A stretch of 62,347 nt of DNA from Eikenella halliae. Its GTDB lineage: Bacteria; Pseudomonadota; Gammaproteobacteria; Burkholderiales; Neisseriaceae. The DNA lies in NCBI RefSeq assembly GCF_001648475.1, contig NZ_LXSQ01000009.1, forward strand, positions 1 to 62,347. Direction: 5' to 3'. The notes beneath the pieces are model-generated. The model made no database searches. It saw only the letters and a program-made list of their open reading frames with translations, and was not told the DNA's origin. Both the position numbers and the translations under genes were made by a program. This document shows, in pieces, positions 8,930-17,546 of the stretch (positions within the stretch are counted from its first letter, which is position 1; every line of letters begins with the position of its first letter).

Positions 8930-9393
8930 GGGGTAGGGTGTCCTTTGCTTAATTTGGCTGGGTTTTGAATCGGTCTGCCTATAAGTCTGCCTGAAAAGTT
9001 TTCGGCATGTGTGGGAGGTGCTTTCTGATTGCAGACTTGGCTTTTAAGTTTTCACTTTGCTGAAGTTTCTTATTTTCAGGTAGCCTCTTCCGCACTTGTA
9101 CCCATCAAACAAAAACATCGCTGTGCGCAGCATGAAGGCCATGCTGGCGGCAGCGGTGTTGCTGTTGGTACGGCGGTACGGCGTGTTCGCGGGGGGAATC
9201 CATCTGCGCTCCGGATTGGGTCGTATCGGTTGATGTGCGGTATGGTAGCTTGGTGGCAAAATGTATTTTGGTTTTCCCTTCGCTTGCCGCAATGGAAAGG
9301 CTACCTGAAAATGCAAACGAAGGGCTTGGCGGCGCTAAAGCCGATGTTTTAGCTTCGCAGAAGCTCAGCCTTGGCCTCGCCAAGATTTCGCTT
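8930..9393. other. Intergenic region with DUS and composite repeat
   Basis: 464 bp between the unknown membrane gene and tatC. DUS copies occur near 9076-9088, 9298-9310 and 9393-9404. A piece of the DUS-anchored composite repeat occupies 9347-9404. No gene was recognised. Confidence 0.55.
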
Positions 9394-9404
9394 TCAGGTA
9401 GCCT
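9347..9404 (+). repeat. DUS-anchored composite repeat (copy B)
   Basis: TTTTAGCTTCGCAGAAGCTC is followed by AGCCTTGGCCTCGCCAAGAT, then TTCGCTTTCAGGTAGCCT. The same block in the same order ends in a DUS at 55110-55190, and part of it recurs at 61093-61161. It overlaps the tatC 3' end. Confidence 0.65.
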
Positions 9405-10143
9405 CATCCGCTTCCGTGGCTTCCGCCGCATCCGCATTCGGCTTAAACAGTCGGCACATCAGCAAACCCGCCTCATACAGCGCAATCAGCGGTACCGCCA
9501 GCAGAAACTGCGAAATCACGTCCGGCGGCGTTACAATCCCCGCCACCACAAATGCCACCACCACCACATAAGGCCGCGCCGTTTTCAGTGCCGCGAGCGA
9601 CACCGCCCCCATCCGATACAGCAGCACCACCAACACCGGCAGCTCAAACGCCATACCGAAGGCCACAAACATGCCCAGCACGAAGGAAAGGTAGCGGTCG
9701 ATGTCCGTCATCATGCTCACCCCTTCCGGGGTGGCTGAGGCAAACACTTTAAACACCAGCGGGAACACCAAAAAATAGCAAAACGCCATCCCCGCAAAAA
9801 ACAGCCCCACGCTCGAGAGCAACAGCGGCAGCACCAGCCTTTTCTCGTGCCGGTAGAGCGCCGGCGCCACAAACGCCCACAGCTGGTAGAGCGTATGCGG
9901 CAGCGACACCAAAAACGCCGCCATCAGCGCCACCTTCAGCGGCACAAACACCGGCGCAATCACATCAATCGCCTGCATATGCGCCCCCGGCGGCAGGCTC
10001 GCCATCAAAGGCTTGGCCACCAGCGCATACAGCCGGTTGGCAAACGGCACCGCCGCAAACAGGCACAGCAGCAACACCGCCGCCACCCACATCAGGCGGC
10101 GGCGCAATTCCTTCAAATGTTCCACCAAGGGCTGCGCGTTCAT
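9394..10143 (-). CDS. tatC: Sec-independent translocase subunit TatC
   Basis: A 249-residue protein with six membrane helices, the receptor core of the twin-arginine export pathway. The N-terminus has HLKELRRRLMWV, and the first periplasmic loop and ALYRHEKRLVLP segment are typical of TatC. The C-terminus ends in an acidic and alanine-rich tail. ATG 10143 overlaps the tatB stop (ATGA). It is the last gene of tatA-tatB-tatC. Confidence 0.95.
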   Translation of the reverse strand: MNAQPLVEHLKELRRRLMWVAAVLLLCLFAAVPFANRLYALVAKPLMASLPPGAHMQAIDVIAPVFVPLKVALMAAFLVSLPHTLYQLWAFVAPALYRHEKRLVLPLLLSSVGLFFAGMAFCYFLVFPLVFKVFASATPEGVSMMTDIDRYLSFVLGMFVAFGMAFELPVLVVLLYRMGAVSLAALKTARPYVVVVAFVVAGIVTPPDVISQFLLAVPLIALYEAGLLMCRLFKPNADAAEATEADEAT

Positions 10144-10616
10144 CTGCCCCCTCCCGCTTGTTTACGCACCCGCAAACGCGGCCGCACCCGCACGCGCAGC
10201 TGCAGCTTGCGCCGGGTTGCGCGCGCGCGCTGCCCCAGCGAAGGCGTGTGGAAGCCCGGCGCAGTCGGCGCATCCCGCAGGGCGGGCAGGCCGTCTTCGT
10301 CCAAGCCGAAATCCGCCGGCGTGCGCTGCGGCGGCAAACTCTCCCAGGCCGGCACATCCGGCGCGGCCGAAGAGCGCAGATACTGCATTTCCTGGCGCAA
10401 CTCGTTGGCCGTATCCGACAGCGTTTCCTGCATCCGGCGCAAATCGGCCATATCCGCATGCTGCGCCAGCTCCGCCTTCAGGCTGCCGGCCAAGCGTTGG
10501 AGCTTGCCCGCCATCCGCCCGGCAGCCCGCGCCGCCTGCGGCAGCCGCTCCGGCCCGAGCACCACCAGCGCCACCAGCGCCGCCAGCAGCATCTCGCTGA
10601 ACGCGAAATCAAACAT
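10140..10616 (-). CDS. tatB: Sec-independent translocase subunit TatB
   Basis: A 158-residue protein. An N-terminal membrane helix (about 5-21) carries the family VLGPERLP motif, followed by an amphipathic helix and a long charged, Arg-rich C-terminal region. TatB pairs with TatC to bind twin-arginine signal peptides. The tatA stop is three bases upstream and the gene overlaps tatC by four bases. Confidence 0.93.
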   Translation of the reverse strand: MFDFAFSEMLLAALVALVVLGPERLPQAARAAGRMAGKLQRLAGSLKAELAQHADMADLRRMQETLSDTANELRQEMQYLRSSAAPDVPAWESLPPQRTPADFGLDEDGLPALRDAPTAPGFHTPSLGQRARATRRKLQLRVRVRPRLRVRKQAGGGR

Positions 10617-10619
10617 CGC

Positions 10620-10829
10620 CTATTCGCCCGGCTTCTCTTCTTTGTGTTCAACAATCTGCTTGGGCGCAGCCGTTTCGCTCTCGCCCTCGCTGCCTTCGTT
10701 TAAGCCCTTTTTAAAATCGTGAATCGCCCCGCCGAGGTCTTTGCCCACATTGCGCAGCTTCTTCGTGCCGAAAATCAGCACCACCACAATCAAAATCACC
10801 AGCCAATGCCAGCCGCTAGAAATACCCAT
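10620..10829 (-). CDS. tatA: Sec-independent translocase pore subunit TatA
   Basis: 69 residues from ATG 10829; an ATG immediately upstream at 10832 would add one residue. The N-terminal helix GWHWLVILIVVVLIFGTKKL and the amphipathic GKDLGGAIHDFKKG segment are diagnostic. An AAGGAAAG ribosome site precedes the tandem ATGs. It forms the oligomeric pore of the Tat system. First gene of the operon. Confidence 0.95.
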   Translation of the reverse strand: MGISSGWHWLVILIVVVLIFGTKKLRNVGKDLGGAIHDFKKGLNEGSEGESETAAPKQIVEHKEEKPGE

Positions 10830-10832
10830 CAT

Positions 10833-11307
10833 TCTTTCCTTTCCATTCAACGGCAGCACACATGAGGCTACCTGAAACCGGCGCGGCAGGTTTCGCCAAA
10901 ACGTTGTTTCCGGCCGAATTAAACAGCCCGCCGCCAATCTGCAAACAGCCGCGATTGTAACAGCGGGCGCGGCAAACCGAAAGAACGGCGCGGCGGGCGG
11001 ATGAGATGGCGGCGCGGCAGCACGCAAGCTGCGGGTGTCGGGCAAGCCATGCTGTGCCAATTTCAGGTAGCCCTTGTTAGGGCGGCGGGCAGGTATCAGG
11101 CTTATTCCGTCGGAACGGTTTTATCCTGCCAGCCTGAATGAGGCTACCTGAAAACGGGAGGCAAACCAAAAACTGACTTGGCCGCACCGCCATGTATTCC
11201 CGCCAAGCCCGCCGTTGCCATTTCAGGTAGCCTTCCGCCGCGCCGCCAAACCCGGCCGTTCGCTATATAATGCCGATTCTTTCTTCTTGCTTACTCCCGC
11301 CCGCGCT
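10833..11307. other. Divergent intergenic region tatA / recC
   Basis: 475 bp between divergent genes, so both promoters should be here. DUS copies lie near 10863-10875, 11062-11073, 11141-11153 and 11220-11232. CTATATAATGCC near 11262 contains a good -10-like TATAAT about 40 bp ahead of recC. No gene was recognised. Confidence 0.5.
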
Positions 11308-14300
11308 ATGCTCCACCTTTATTCTTCCAACCGCCTCGAATTCCTTGCCGAAACCGCCGTTGCGCTGATGCAGGCCGCGCCACCGGAAGCGGTGTTTGCG
11401 CCGGAGGAAATCGTGGTGCAGAGCCAGGGGATGCGCCGTTATCTCAACCACTATTTGGCCGAGCGCAGCGGCATTGCAGCCAATTTGAATTTCAGCTTGC
11501 CGGCGGCATTGAGCTGGCAGCTCACGCGCCGCTTCCTGTCGGATGCGCCGCGCCTGAACCCGTTTGCGCCGGAAGTGTTGCGCTGGCGGCTGCTGCCGTT
11601 GTTGGAAAGCGCCGATTCGGCTCTGCCCGCAGTGTTGCAGGGCTACCTGAAAAGCAGCACGGCGGCGGCTTATCATTTGGCGGGGCGGCTGGCGGACGTG
11701 TTCGACCAATATTTGGTGTACCGTCCGCACTGGCTCGCGCAATGGGAGCAGGGCAAACTCAACGGCTTGGGCGCGGACGAAGCCTGGCAGGCTGCGTTGT
11801 GGCGCACGCTCGCTGCCGACACCCCCGCCGCCCACCGCGCCGCGCAACACGAACGGCTGCTGGCCGCGCTGAATCCGGCGCGCTTGCCGCAGCGTTATTT
11901 GGCGTTCGGCATTTCCACGCTGGCGCCGGTGTATCTGGATTTGTTGCAGGCCTTGGCCGAGCACACCGATGTGCACCTGTTTGCGGTTAATCCCAGCCAG
12001 CAATACTGGGGCGACATCCAAAGCCCGAAACGGCTGGCCGCGCAGGCCGAACCCGCAGCCGAAGGAGCCGGCCACCCGCTGCTCTCTTCGCTGGGTAAAC
12101 AGGGGCGCGACTTTTTCGACCGCCTGGCCGTGAGCACCCGCGCCATGGAGCAGGTGGAACTCTTCCCCGCGCTGCCCGAATCGCCCAGCCTGCTGCAACG
12201 CCTGCAAGCCGATATCCAGCTGTTGAGGCTACCTGAAAAAGGCAGCGCGCAGATGGACGGCAGCATCGTGATCCAAGCCGCCCACAGCCCCTTGCGCGAG
12301 CTGCAAATCCTTAAAGAACACCTATTGCGCCGTTTGGCGGACAAGCCCGAGCTGCAGCCGCACCACATCGCCGTGCTCACCCCCGCTGTGGAAGACTACC
12401 TGCCCTTCATCCACGCCGTGTTCGGCGAAGCCGCGCCCGGCAGCCGCGCCCTGCCGTATTCCGTGGCCGACGTGCGCCTCAGCCGCAGCCAGCCTTTGAT
12501 GCTGCTGGCCGAGCAGCTCATCGCCCTGATGCAGAGCCGATTCGAAACCGAACGCCTGCTGCCCCTGCTCGATGCCCAAGCGGTGCGCCGCCATTGGCAG
12601 ATTGACGAAACCGATGCCGAATTCCTACGCCGCAGCGTGGCCGAACTCAACGTGCATTGGGGCGCGGATGCCGAAATGCGCGCCGAGCACGGCGGCAGCG
12701 GCAAAGCCTTCACTTGGCAGCAGGCCGCAGAACGCAGCGTGCTGGGCTGGCTGCTGCCCGAGAGCGAAGATACGCTGTGGCAGGGCGTGCACCCCTGGCC
12801 GGCCGATTTGGCCCGCCAGCCTGCCCAAGCCGCCTGGTTTGTGCTGCTGGGCAAACTGCGCGAGCACCACCGCCGCTGGCAAAGCCCCGCGTCCATCGAA
12901 GGCTGGATCGAACGTTTCCGCGCCCTCCTGGCCGATGCCGCGGGCGATACCCCCGCCGAAGCCGACCAAGCCGCCTGGCAGCAAATCAGCCAGGCCTTGG
13001 CCGCCTGGCAGGAAGAAGCCGCGCTGACAGGCTATGCCGCGGCTCTGCCGCCCGACACCGCCTGTCAGCACCTGAGCCGCTTCTTCGGCCAAAGCAGCGA
13101 AGCCGCCTTTTTGCGCGGCGGCATCACCTTCTGCAGCATGGTGCCCATGCGCAGCCTGCCGTTCGACACCGTTTGCCTGCTCGGCCTGAACGACGGCAAA
13201 TACCCGCGCCAAACCCCCGCCCCCGCCTTCGATCTCATCGCCCGCCATCCCCAATCCGGCGACCGATCCCGCCGCGACGACGACCGCTACCTGTTCCTCG
13301 AATCCCTGCTCAGCGCCCGCAGCCACCTCTATCTGTCCTACATCGGCCGCGACCACCTCAAAGACGAAGCCCAAGCCCCCTCGCCGCTGCTGAGCGAACT
13401 CATCGACACGCTGGCGCAAATGGCCGGCCAGAGCAGCGCCGATTTCGCCGCCGCCCATGTGCGCCAACACCCCCTGCAAGCCTTTTCCACCCGCTACTTT
13501 GCCCCGCAACAGGATGGGGAAAGTTCGGCCGAATTTAGCAAAAACGGGCTTTCAGGTGGCCTATCCGGCCTCCGCCAAGACTACGCCCAAGCCCTCAACC
13601 AACCCGCCGCCGAAGCCGCCCCTTTTATCGGCGATACCCTGCCCGAAGCCGACACCGAGCCCGCCATATCGCTCGACAGTTTCCTAAACTTCTGGAACAA
13701 CCCCGTGCGCCATTGGCTGCGCCGCGCCCTGCAATGGCAGCGCCCCTATGCCGACCGCCCCGCCGATTCCGCCGAGCCCTACGCCATCGAGCGCTCCGAC
13801 GAAGTGAAACAGCGCTACCTCGACGCCCGCCGCCACCGCGAAGACTTCGCCCAAACCGAAGCCAAGTTGCAGGCCGACAGCCTCCTGCCCGCCGGCCTGC
13901 TCGGCGAAATCCTGCAAGAGCCCGAACGCACCGCCGCCAAGCAGCTCGATTCCGTACTGCTCGCCAGCTCGCGCGAGCCAGATTTCCCCTTCCGCTTCGC
14001 GCACGGCGGCCACACCCTCGTCGGTAGCCTCACCCGCCTGCACCAGCACGGCCAAATCTTCTACCGCGCCGCCGAACTCAAAGCCCCCGCCGAAATCGGC
14101 CTGTGGCTGCAACACCTGGTGTATTGCGCCGTTCACCCCCAAGCGCAAGCCACCCACCTCGTCTCCCTCGACAGCCCGCAAACCCTGCCGCCGCTGCCGC
14201 AAGCGGAAGCCGCCGAGCAACTTACCCGCTGGCTCGACTACTACCTGCTCGGCCAACAACAGCCGCTGCCCTTCTTCCCCCGCACCAGCCTGGCCGCCGC

Positions 14301-14553
14301 CAAAGCCTGCACCGCCGAAGACCTCGCCGCCCAAAGGCTACCTGAAAAAGCCCTCGCCGCCGCCCGCGGCAAATACCGCGACAGCCGCGACTACCCCGGC
14401 CAAAACCAAGACCCCGAAGTCGCCCAAGTGTACGGCCGCGATGAAGATGAGCCGATTAACAGCCCCCTGTTCGCCCGCCTCGTTTTAGCGCTGCTCGCCC
14501 CGCTATATTTGCGCTTGGCCGCAGAAGAAGGCACAGACAAAAAGGCCGGTTAA
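11308..14553 (+). CDS. recC: Exodeoxyribonuclease V subunit RecC
   Basis: A 1081-residue subunit of the RecBCD helicase-nuclease, which processes double-strand breaks and reads Chi. The start MLHLYSSNRLEFLAE is typical of RecC. The middle (RHPQSGDRSRRDDDRYLFLE and LYLSYIGRDHLKDE) and the HWLRRALQW region near the C-terminus are also family-typical. Length matches other RecC proteins. I chose ATG 11308 because homology begins there. An in-frame ATG 93 bases upstream overlaps a DUS. recB and recD are not in the window. In Neisseriaceae RecBCD contributes to recombination after DNA uptake. Confidence 0.93.
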   Translation: MLHLYSSNRLEFLAETAVALMQAAPPEAVFAPEEIVVQSQGMRRYLNHYLAERSGIAANLNFSLPAALSWQLTRRFLSDAPRLNPFAPEVLRWRLLPLLESADSALPAVLQGYLKSSTAAAYHLAGRLADVFDQYLVYRPHWLAQWEQGKLNGLGADEAWQAALWRTLAADTPAAHRAAQHERLLAALNPARLPQRYLAFGISTLAPVYLDLLQALAEHTDVHLFAVNPSQQYWGDIQSPKRLAAQAEPAAEGAGHPLLSSLGKQGRDFFDRLAVSTRAMEQVELFPALPESPSLLQRLQADIQLLRLPEKGSAQMDGSIVIQAAHSPLRELQILKEHLLRRLADKPELQPHHIAVLTPAVEDYLPFIHAVFGEAAPGSRALPYSVADVRLSRSQPLMLLAEQLIALMQSRFETERLLPLLDAQAVRRHWQIDETDAEFLRRSVAELNVHWGADAEMRAEHGGSGKAFTWQQAAERSVLGWLLPESEDTLWQGVHPWPADLARQPAQAAWFVLLGKLREHHRRWQSPASIEGWIERFRALLADAAGDTPAEADQAAWQQISQALAAWQEEAALTGYAAALPPDTACQHLSRFFGQSSEAAFLRGGITFCSMVPMRSLPFDTVCLLGLNDGKYPRQTPAPAFDLIARHPQSGDRSRRDDDRYLFLESLLSARSHLYLSYIGRDHLKDEAQAPSPLLSELIDTLAQMAGQSSADFAAAHVRQHPLQAFSTRYFAPQQDGESSAEFSKNGLSGGLSGLRQDYAQALNQPAAEAAPFIGDTLPEADTEPAISLDSFLNFWNNPVRHWLRRALQWQRPYADRPADSAEPYAIERSDEVKQRYLDARRHREDFAQTEAKLQADSLLPAGLLGEILQEPERTAAKQLDSVLLASSREPDFPFRFAHGGHTLVGSLTRLHQHGQIFYRAAELKAPAEIGLWLQHLVYCAVHPQAQATHLVSLDSPQTLPPLPQAEAAEQLTRWLDYYLLGQQQPLPFFPRTSLAAAKACTAEDLAAQRLPEKALAAARGKYRDSRDYPGQNQDPEVAQVYGRDEDEPINSPLFARLVLALLAPLYLRLAAEEGTDKKAG

Positions 14554-14750
14554 ACAGGCAGGCGGCACCGGGAACACACCGCGCCAAAACAGAGGCTGCC
14601 TGGAATTGGCTTAGCCGCATTAGGCTGGCAAACAAGTTTCAGGTAGCCTCACTGAAAATTGCGGCATAATATAATACGCTGTATTTATATCGAATTTTTC
14701 AATTTGCGCGCAAGCTGTTAAAAAATTTTCTCATCCATGCCAAATTTCTA
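14554..14750. other. recC-tRNA spacer
   Basis: It contains a degenerate DUS-like AGGCTGCCTGGAA (14592-14604) and a perfect inverted DUS near 14637-14648. An AT-rich stretch leads into the tRNA promoter. No gene was seen. Confidence 0.5.
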
Positions 14751-14779
14751 TTGACAACGCCACCCCTCCTCTCTAAAAT
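14751..14779 (+). promoter_or_regulatory. Sigma-70 promoter of the tRNA-Asn/tRNA-Lys unit
   Basis: A consensus -35 TTGACA (14751-14756) and a -10 TAAAAT (14774-14779) are separated by exactly 17 bases. A start near 14787 would put the tRNA-Asn 5' end a few bases downstream. Confidence 0.85.
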
Positions 14780-14791
14780 GCGCGCTTCCTT

Positions 14792-14867
14792 TCCCCGATA
14801 GCTCAGTCGGTAGAGCGACGGACTGTTAATCCGCAGGTCGCTGGTTCGAGCCCAGCTCGGGGAGCCA
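14792..14867 (+). tRNA. tRNA-Asn (GTT)
   Basis: 76 bases including an encoded CCA. Acceptor arms TCCCCGA and TCGGGGA pair perfectly. The anticodon loop reads CTGTTAA with anticodon GTT, and the T loop is TTCGAGC. First of two tandem tRNAs, with one base between them. Confidence 0.97.
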
Positions 14868-14868
14868 A

Positions 14869-14944
14869 GGGTCGTTAGCTCAGTCGGTAGAGCAGCGGAC
14901 TTTTAATCCGTTGGTCGAGCGTTCGAATCGCTCACGACCCACCA
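14869..14944 (+). tRNA. tRNA-Lys (TTT)
   Basis: 76 bases including CCA. Acceptor arms GGGTCGT and ACGACCC pair. The anticodon loop is CTTTTAA with anticodon TTT, and the T loop is TTCGAAT. Cotranscribed with tRNA-Asn and followed by a terminator. Confidence 0.97.
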
Positions 14945-14950
14945 AATTTC

Positions 14951-14983
14951 AAAAAGCCTAAACATCCCGTTTAGGCTTTTTCT
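14951..14983 (+). terminator. Terminator of the tRNA operon
   Basis: AAAAAGCCTAAAC pairs with GTTTAGGCTTTTT over a five-base loop and runs into T-rich sequence. Confidence 0.9.
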
Positions 14984-14999
14984 TTATCCTCTGCCCATC

Positions 15000-15071
15000 A
15001 TGCCCTTTCGCCACACCCTCCCCGCCCGCCGTTTATCCGTTGCTCCGATGTTGGATAGGATGGATATTTAA
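15000..15071 (+). pseudogene. dusA: dusA 5' stub at the left prophage junction (attL)
   Basis: A 23-codon frame starts at ATG 15000 and reads MPFRHTLPARRLSVAPMLD, then RMDI and a stop. RRLSVAPMLD matches RRLAVAPMLD at residues 23-32 of the intact dusA at the other end of the prophage. I read this as the original chromosomal dusA start, cut off from its body by the insertion. DNA identity between the two junctions is highest at CCGATG followed by TTGGA or CTGGA (15045-15055 and 53868-53878). Confidence 0.8.
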
Positions 15072-15144
15072 AAAATATTATATAAGTATCAGCTATATAA
15101 ATTTTATAGAAATAAAATGGTGCAAATATGGCACATCTACACGG

Positions 15145-15360
15145 CTATTTTTTGGCTTGGTAAAACTGGTATAGTTTGCGCAGGGCTTCGGGGCGGGTGC
15201 CGCCGATTTCTTCCAGCATGGTTTTGAAATTATTGATTGTTTCAGAATCTGCGCGGATGAGGATTTGGGCGAGTTCGCCGCGCTCGAGTTTTTCACGCTG
15301 CCATTTGGCGGTTGTGGCTTTACGGAGGGCTTTGCTGTGTTTGGTGTTGGCGTTTGACAT
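15145..15360 (-). CDS. Small basic protein of unknown function
   Basis: 71 residues, Lys/Arg-rich N-terminus (KHSKALRKATTAKWQREKLERG). LIRADSETINNFKTMLEE could form the strand-helix of a ribbon-helix-helix fold, which would make it a DNA-binding regulator. That is a guess from pattern only. It is the last gene of the leftward early operon, about 90 bp from attL, where excisionase or regulatory genes often sit. Confidence 0.6.
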   Translation of the reverse strand: MSNANTKHSKALRKATTAKWQREKLERGELAQILIRADSETINNFKTMLEEIGGTRPEALRKLYQFYQAKK

Positions 15361-15448
15361 GGTTTTTTCTTTCGGGTAAAGTGATTGCAGAAAGGTGGTT
15401 GGGAATGGGCGGCGTTGCCGCCGCCCTTTGGTTAATCACACAGTTTTA

Positions 15449-15505
15449 TTAGTAGGCTGGGTAGCTGATTACTAGTAAAACCACCAAGATTAGGAATCTT
15501 ATCAT
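15449..15505 (-). CDS. 18-residue hydrophobic peptide
   Basis: The minus strand has AAGGAGGTGAT, almost fully complementary to the 16S 3' end, seven bases before an ATG at 15505. The frame reads MIRFLILVVLLVISYPAY and stops. The peptide is one membrane-spanning stretch with a single Arg near the N-terminus, like type I toxins or small phage membrane peptides. A hairpin (CCCGCTG/CAGCGGG, 15535-15554) precedes it. A GC-rich hairpin (GGGCGGCGG/CGCCGCCC near 15409-15428) follows it. The function is unknown. Confidence 0.55.
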   Translation of the reverse strand: MIRFLILVVLLVISYPAY

Positions 15506-15689
15506 CTTCATCACCTCCTTTCTTTTTCGGATTTCCCGCTGTTCCCGCAGCGGGATTTCTTTATTCCTAATCGTTGGAGTAATTATAGGATAACCTATAA
15601 TAAAAGTCAAGCGTTTTCTTCAGTTTTTGTAAAAAGTATCCGGTTCTGCAACAAAAAAACAGGCTGCGTTTGCAGCCTGTTTGTGCTTT

Positions 15690-16058
15690 TCAATCTCCTT
15701 CAGGCGGAGCGGGAAGCGGTTGCCAGTGTGTAATATCCGAATACATAAAACCATACCACTTTTGCTCTTCTTTAGGTTTTTCGCGGTCATAACATAATCT
15801 GATTTTATCCACACATTGAACTAATTTGCCTCTCCAGTTTCTGCACACTAAAACAAATTCATCAATTTCAGGCAGCCTGTCCTCCACGCTTATCCAGTCG
15901 GATTGTGCGGCTTTGGCTTGCCAGCCTTCCCATTTGTACTGCGTGCCGAGGCGGCTGTATTCGTCGCCTACTCGTTCCGTCTGCGGATTGGTTGGATATA
16001 GCTCGGCCATCCACGCCTCAAACGCCAGGCGCTCTTGTTCGATTCTTTCGGGTGTCAT
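15690..16058 (-). CDS. DUF551-domain phage protein
   Basis: 122 residues. The N-terminal part (ERLAFEAWMAELYPTNPQTER, YKWEGWQAKAAQ) is common in phage accessory proteins. The C-terminal part, from WISVEDRLPE to ITHWQPLPAPPEGD, is the DUF551 signature. The function is unknown. Its ATG overlaps the stop of the methyltransferase gene, so it is cotranslated with it. Confidence 0.8.
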   Translation of the reverse strand: MTPERIEQERLAFEAWMAELYPTNPQTERVGDEYSRLGTQYKWEGWQAKAAQSDWISVEDRLPEIDEFVLVCRNWRGKLVQCVDKIRLCYDREKPKEEQKWYGFMYSDITHWQPLPAPPEGD

Positions 16059-17155
16059 GCTTGCTCCTTGATTTGGTTTACTTGCTGAATGCGCTCACCT
16101 ATCCAGTGCATCACCGGCACGGCCATACTGTTGCCGATGGCTTTGTAGCGCGGCCCGTCTGGGCAGTCGGCGGCTGGTTTGCCACGCCAAGGTATTTGCG
16201 TGTGCCCGGCGGGAAAACCCTGTAGGCGCTCGCACTCGGTAGGTGTAAATCGGCGCACCTGGAAGCCGTCGGAAACGGCGTGCCGGTCGGTGGCGGTGAG
16301 GGTGTAGGCGGTGCCGTCTTGGATGGCGCCCATGCCGTTGCCGCCACTTGTTCCGTTTGGGTCTTTGCCTATGATGTTGCCGTTGATGCAGACAACATTA
16401 GTATTACCACTGTGCTGGCAATCGAGTGCAAATGCGCGGTTGTCGGTGCAGGGGTCTTGCCGGCCATGTACTACTAACAGGGTTTCACTACCGCCCTGCT
16501 GTGCACCGCCGCTGGCTTTTAGTGTGCCGCCGGTAGCGCTTTGGCGATACGTGCCAAAGCTGCCTTCAATAAAGGCGGCAGGGTTTTCTTGCGGCGCTCC
16601 GCCCTGTCCAGGATGCCATTGCAGGCTCTCGCGCTCAAATAGTACCGCTGCGGCACGTTGCCAGCTTCCAGCACAGCCGACAACGAAGATGCGGCGGCGG
16701 CGCTGTGGCACTCCGAAGTATTGAGCGTCAAGAATGCGGTAGGCGAACCCATACCCGAGTTCTGCCAGCCCGTTGAGGAAGGTGGCGAAATCCCGCCCCC
16801 GGTTTGACGACAGAACGCCGGGGACGTTCTCCCATACCAGCCACTCGGGGCGATATTGGTTAGCAATGGCAAGATAGGTAAGCATGAGGTTGCCACGAGG
16901 GTCTGCCAATCCGCGCCGCAATCCGGCAACACTGAAGGATTGGCAGGGTGTTCCTCCGACAAGAAGGTTAATTGGCTCATTCGGCCACTCCTTAAATTTG
17001 GACATATCGCCGCGATTGGGGACGTGCGGCCAATGGTGTTTTAAGACGGCGGCGGGAAACGGCTCGATTTCGGCAAACCATGCGGGCTGCCAGCCGAGCG
17101 GCTCCCACGCCACGGATGCGGCTTCGATTCCGCTGCACAGGCTGCCGTAGTGCAT
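16055..17155 (-). CDS. C5-cytosine DNA methyltransferase
   Basis: A 366-residue phage enzyme that transfers a methyl group from SAM to cytosine C5. Motif I is LCSGIEAASVAWE, motif IV is GGTPCQSFSVAG with catalytic C71, motif VI is WENVPG (E109) and motif VIII is QRRRRIFVVG. The C-terminal motif X is GNSMAVPVMHWIGERI. I start at ATG 17155 because motif I begins directly after it and a DUS ends at that ATG. No restriction enzyme gene is nearby, so it is an orphan, probably protecting phage DNA from host restriction. Confidence 0.93.
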   Translation of the reverse strand: MHYGSLCSGIEAASVAWEPLGWQPAWFAEIEPFPAAVLKHHWPHVPNRGDMSKFKEWPNEPINLLVGGTPCQSFSVAGLRRGLADPRGNLMLTYLAIANQYRPEWLVWENVPGVLSSNRGRDFATFLNGLAELGYGFAYRILDAQYFGVPQRRRRIFVVGCAGSWQRAAAVLFERESLQWHPGQGGAPQENPAAFIEGSFGTYRQSATGGTLKASGGAQQGGSETLLVVHGRQDPCTDNRAFALDCQHSGNTNVVCINGNIIGKDPNGTSGGNGMGAIQDGTAYTLTATDRHAVSDGFQVRRFTPTECERLQGFPAGHTQIPWRGKPAADCPDGPRYKAIGNSMAVPVMHWIGERIQQVNQIKEQA

Positions 17156-17156
17156 T

Positions 17157-17546
17157 TCAGGTAGCCTTTTCAAAAATCTGATAGCGACCGTCAGGCAGGC
17201 GTTCGGCTTCTCCGCGCGCCACCATCTCTTCGAAGTGGGCTGTGAATTTGATGGCAACGGCTGCGATGCACGCCTGCATAGCTATATCTATAGCGGTGCG
17301 CAGGTCGGGCTGCTTGAGGTTGATGACGTTGCCTAGTGTGATATCGATGTCGTCTTGTGCGGCCAGCCAGTCGATACGCTCGGTGTCGGGATGGGGGGTG
17401 AGCTCCAAATCGGCGGGATTTGCTAAGGTGTTATAGTTACCACGGCTATTCATAATGTAAGCGAAATGTTCCGATGTGTTAATGACTACACACACGCCTA
17501 GGCTCGCATCTCGTACAATGTCGCCGAATTTAAATTGCTGTGTCAT
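17157..17546 (-). CDS. Phage protein with RIDWLAAQ motif, unknown function
   Basis: 129 residues. The N-terminus resembles a small beta domain (FKFGDIVRDASLGVCVVINT). The second half, TERIDWLAAQDD then TAIDIAM, ending GRYQIFEKAT, resembles residues 121-182 of the adjacent gene at 17543-18181. The two overlap by four bases, so they look like partly duplicated cotranslated genes. Phage proteins with an R-L/I-DWLA motif are common and uncharacterised. Confidence 0.65.
   Translation of the reverse strand: MTQQFKFGDIVRDASLGVCVVINTSEHFAYIMNSRGNYNTLANPADLELTPHPDTERIDWLAAQDDIDITLGNVINLKQPDLRTAIDIAMQACIAAVAIKFTAHFEEMVARGEAERLPDGRYQIFEKAT

Noticed and set aside
11263..14334. Several long minus-strand frames opposite recC
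   Set aside because: All lie within recC, lack ribosome sites and look like codon shadows.
14792..14983. Prophage integration into the tRNA-Lys gene
   Set aside because: The tRNA is intact with its own terminator and no copy of its 3' end occurs at the right end of the prophage. The dusA stub explains the junction better.
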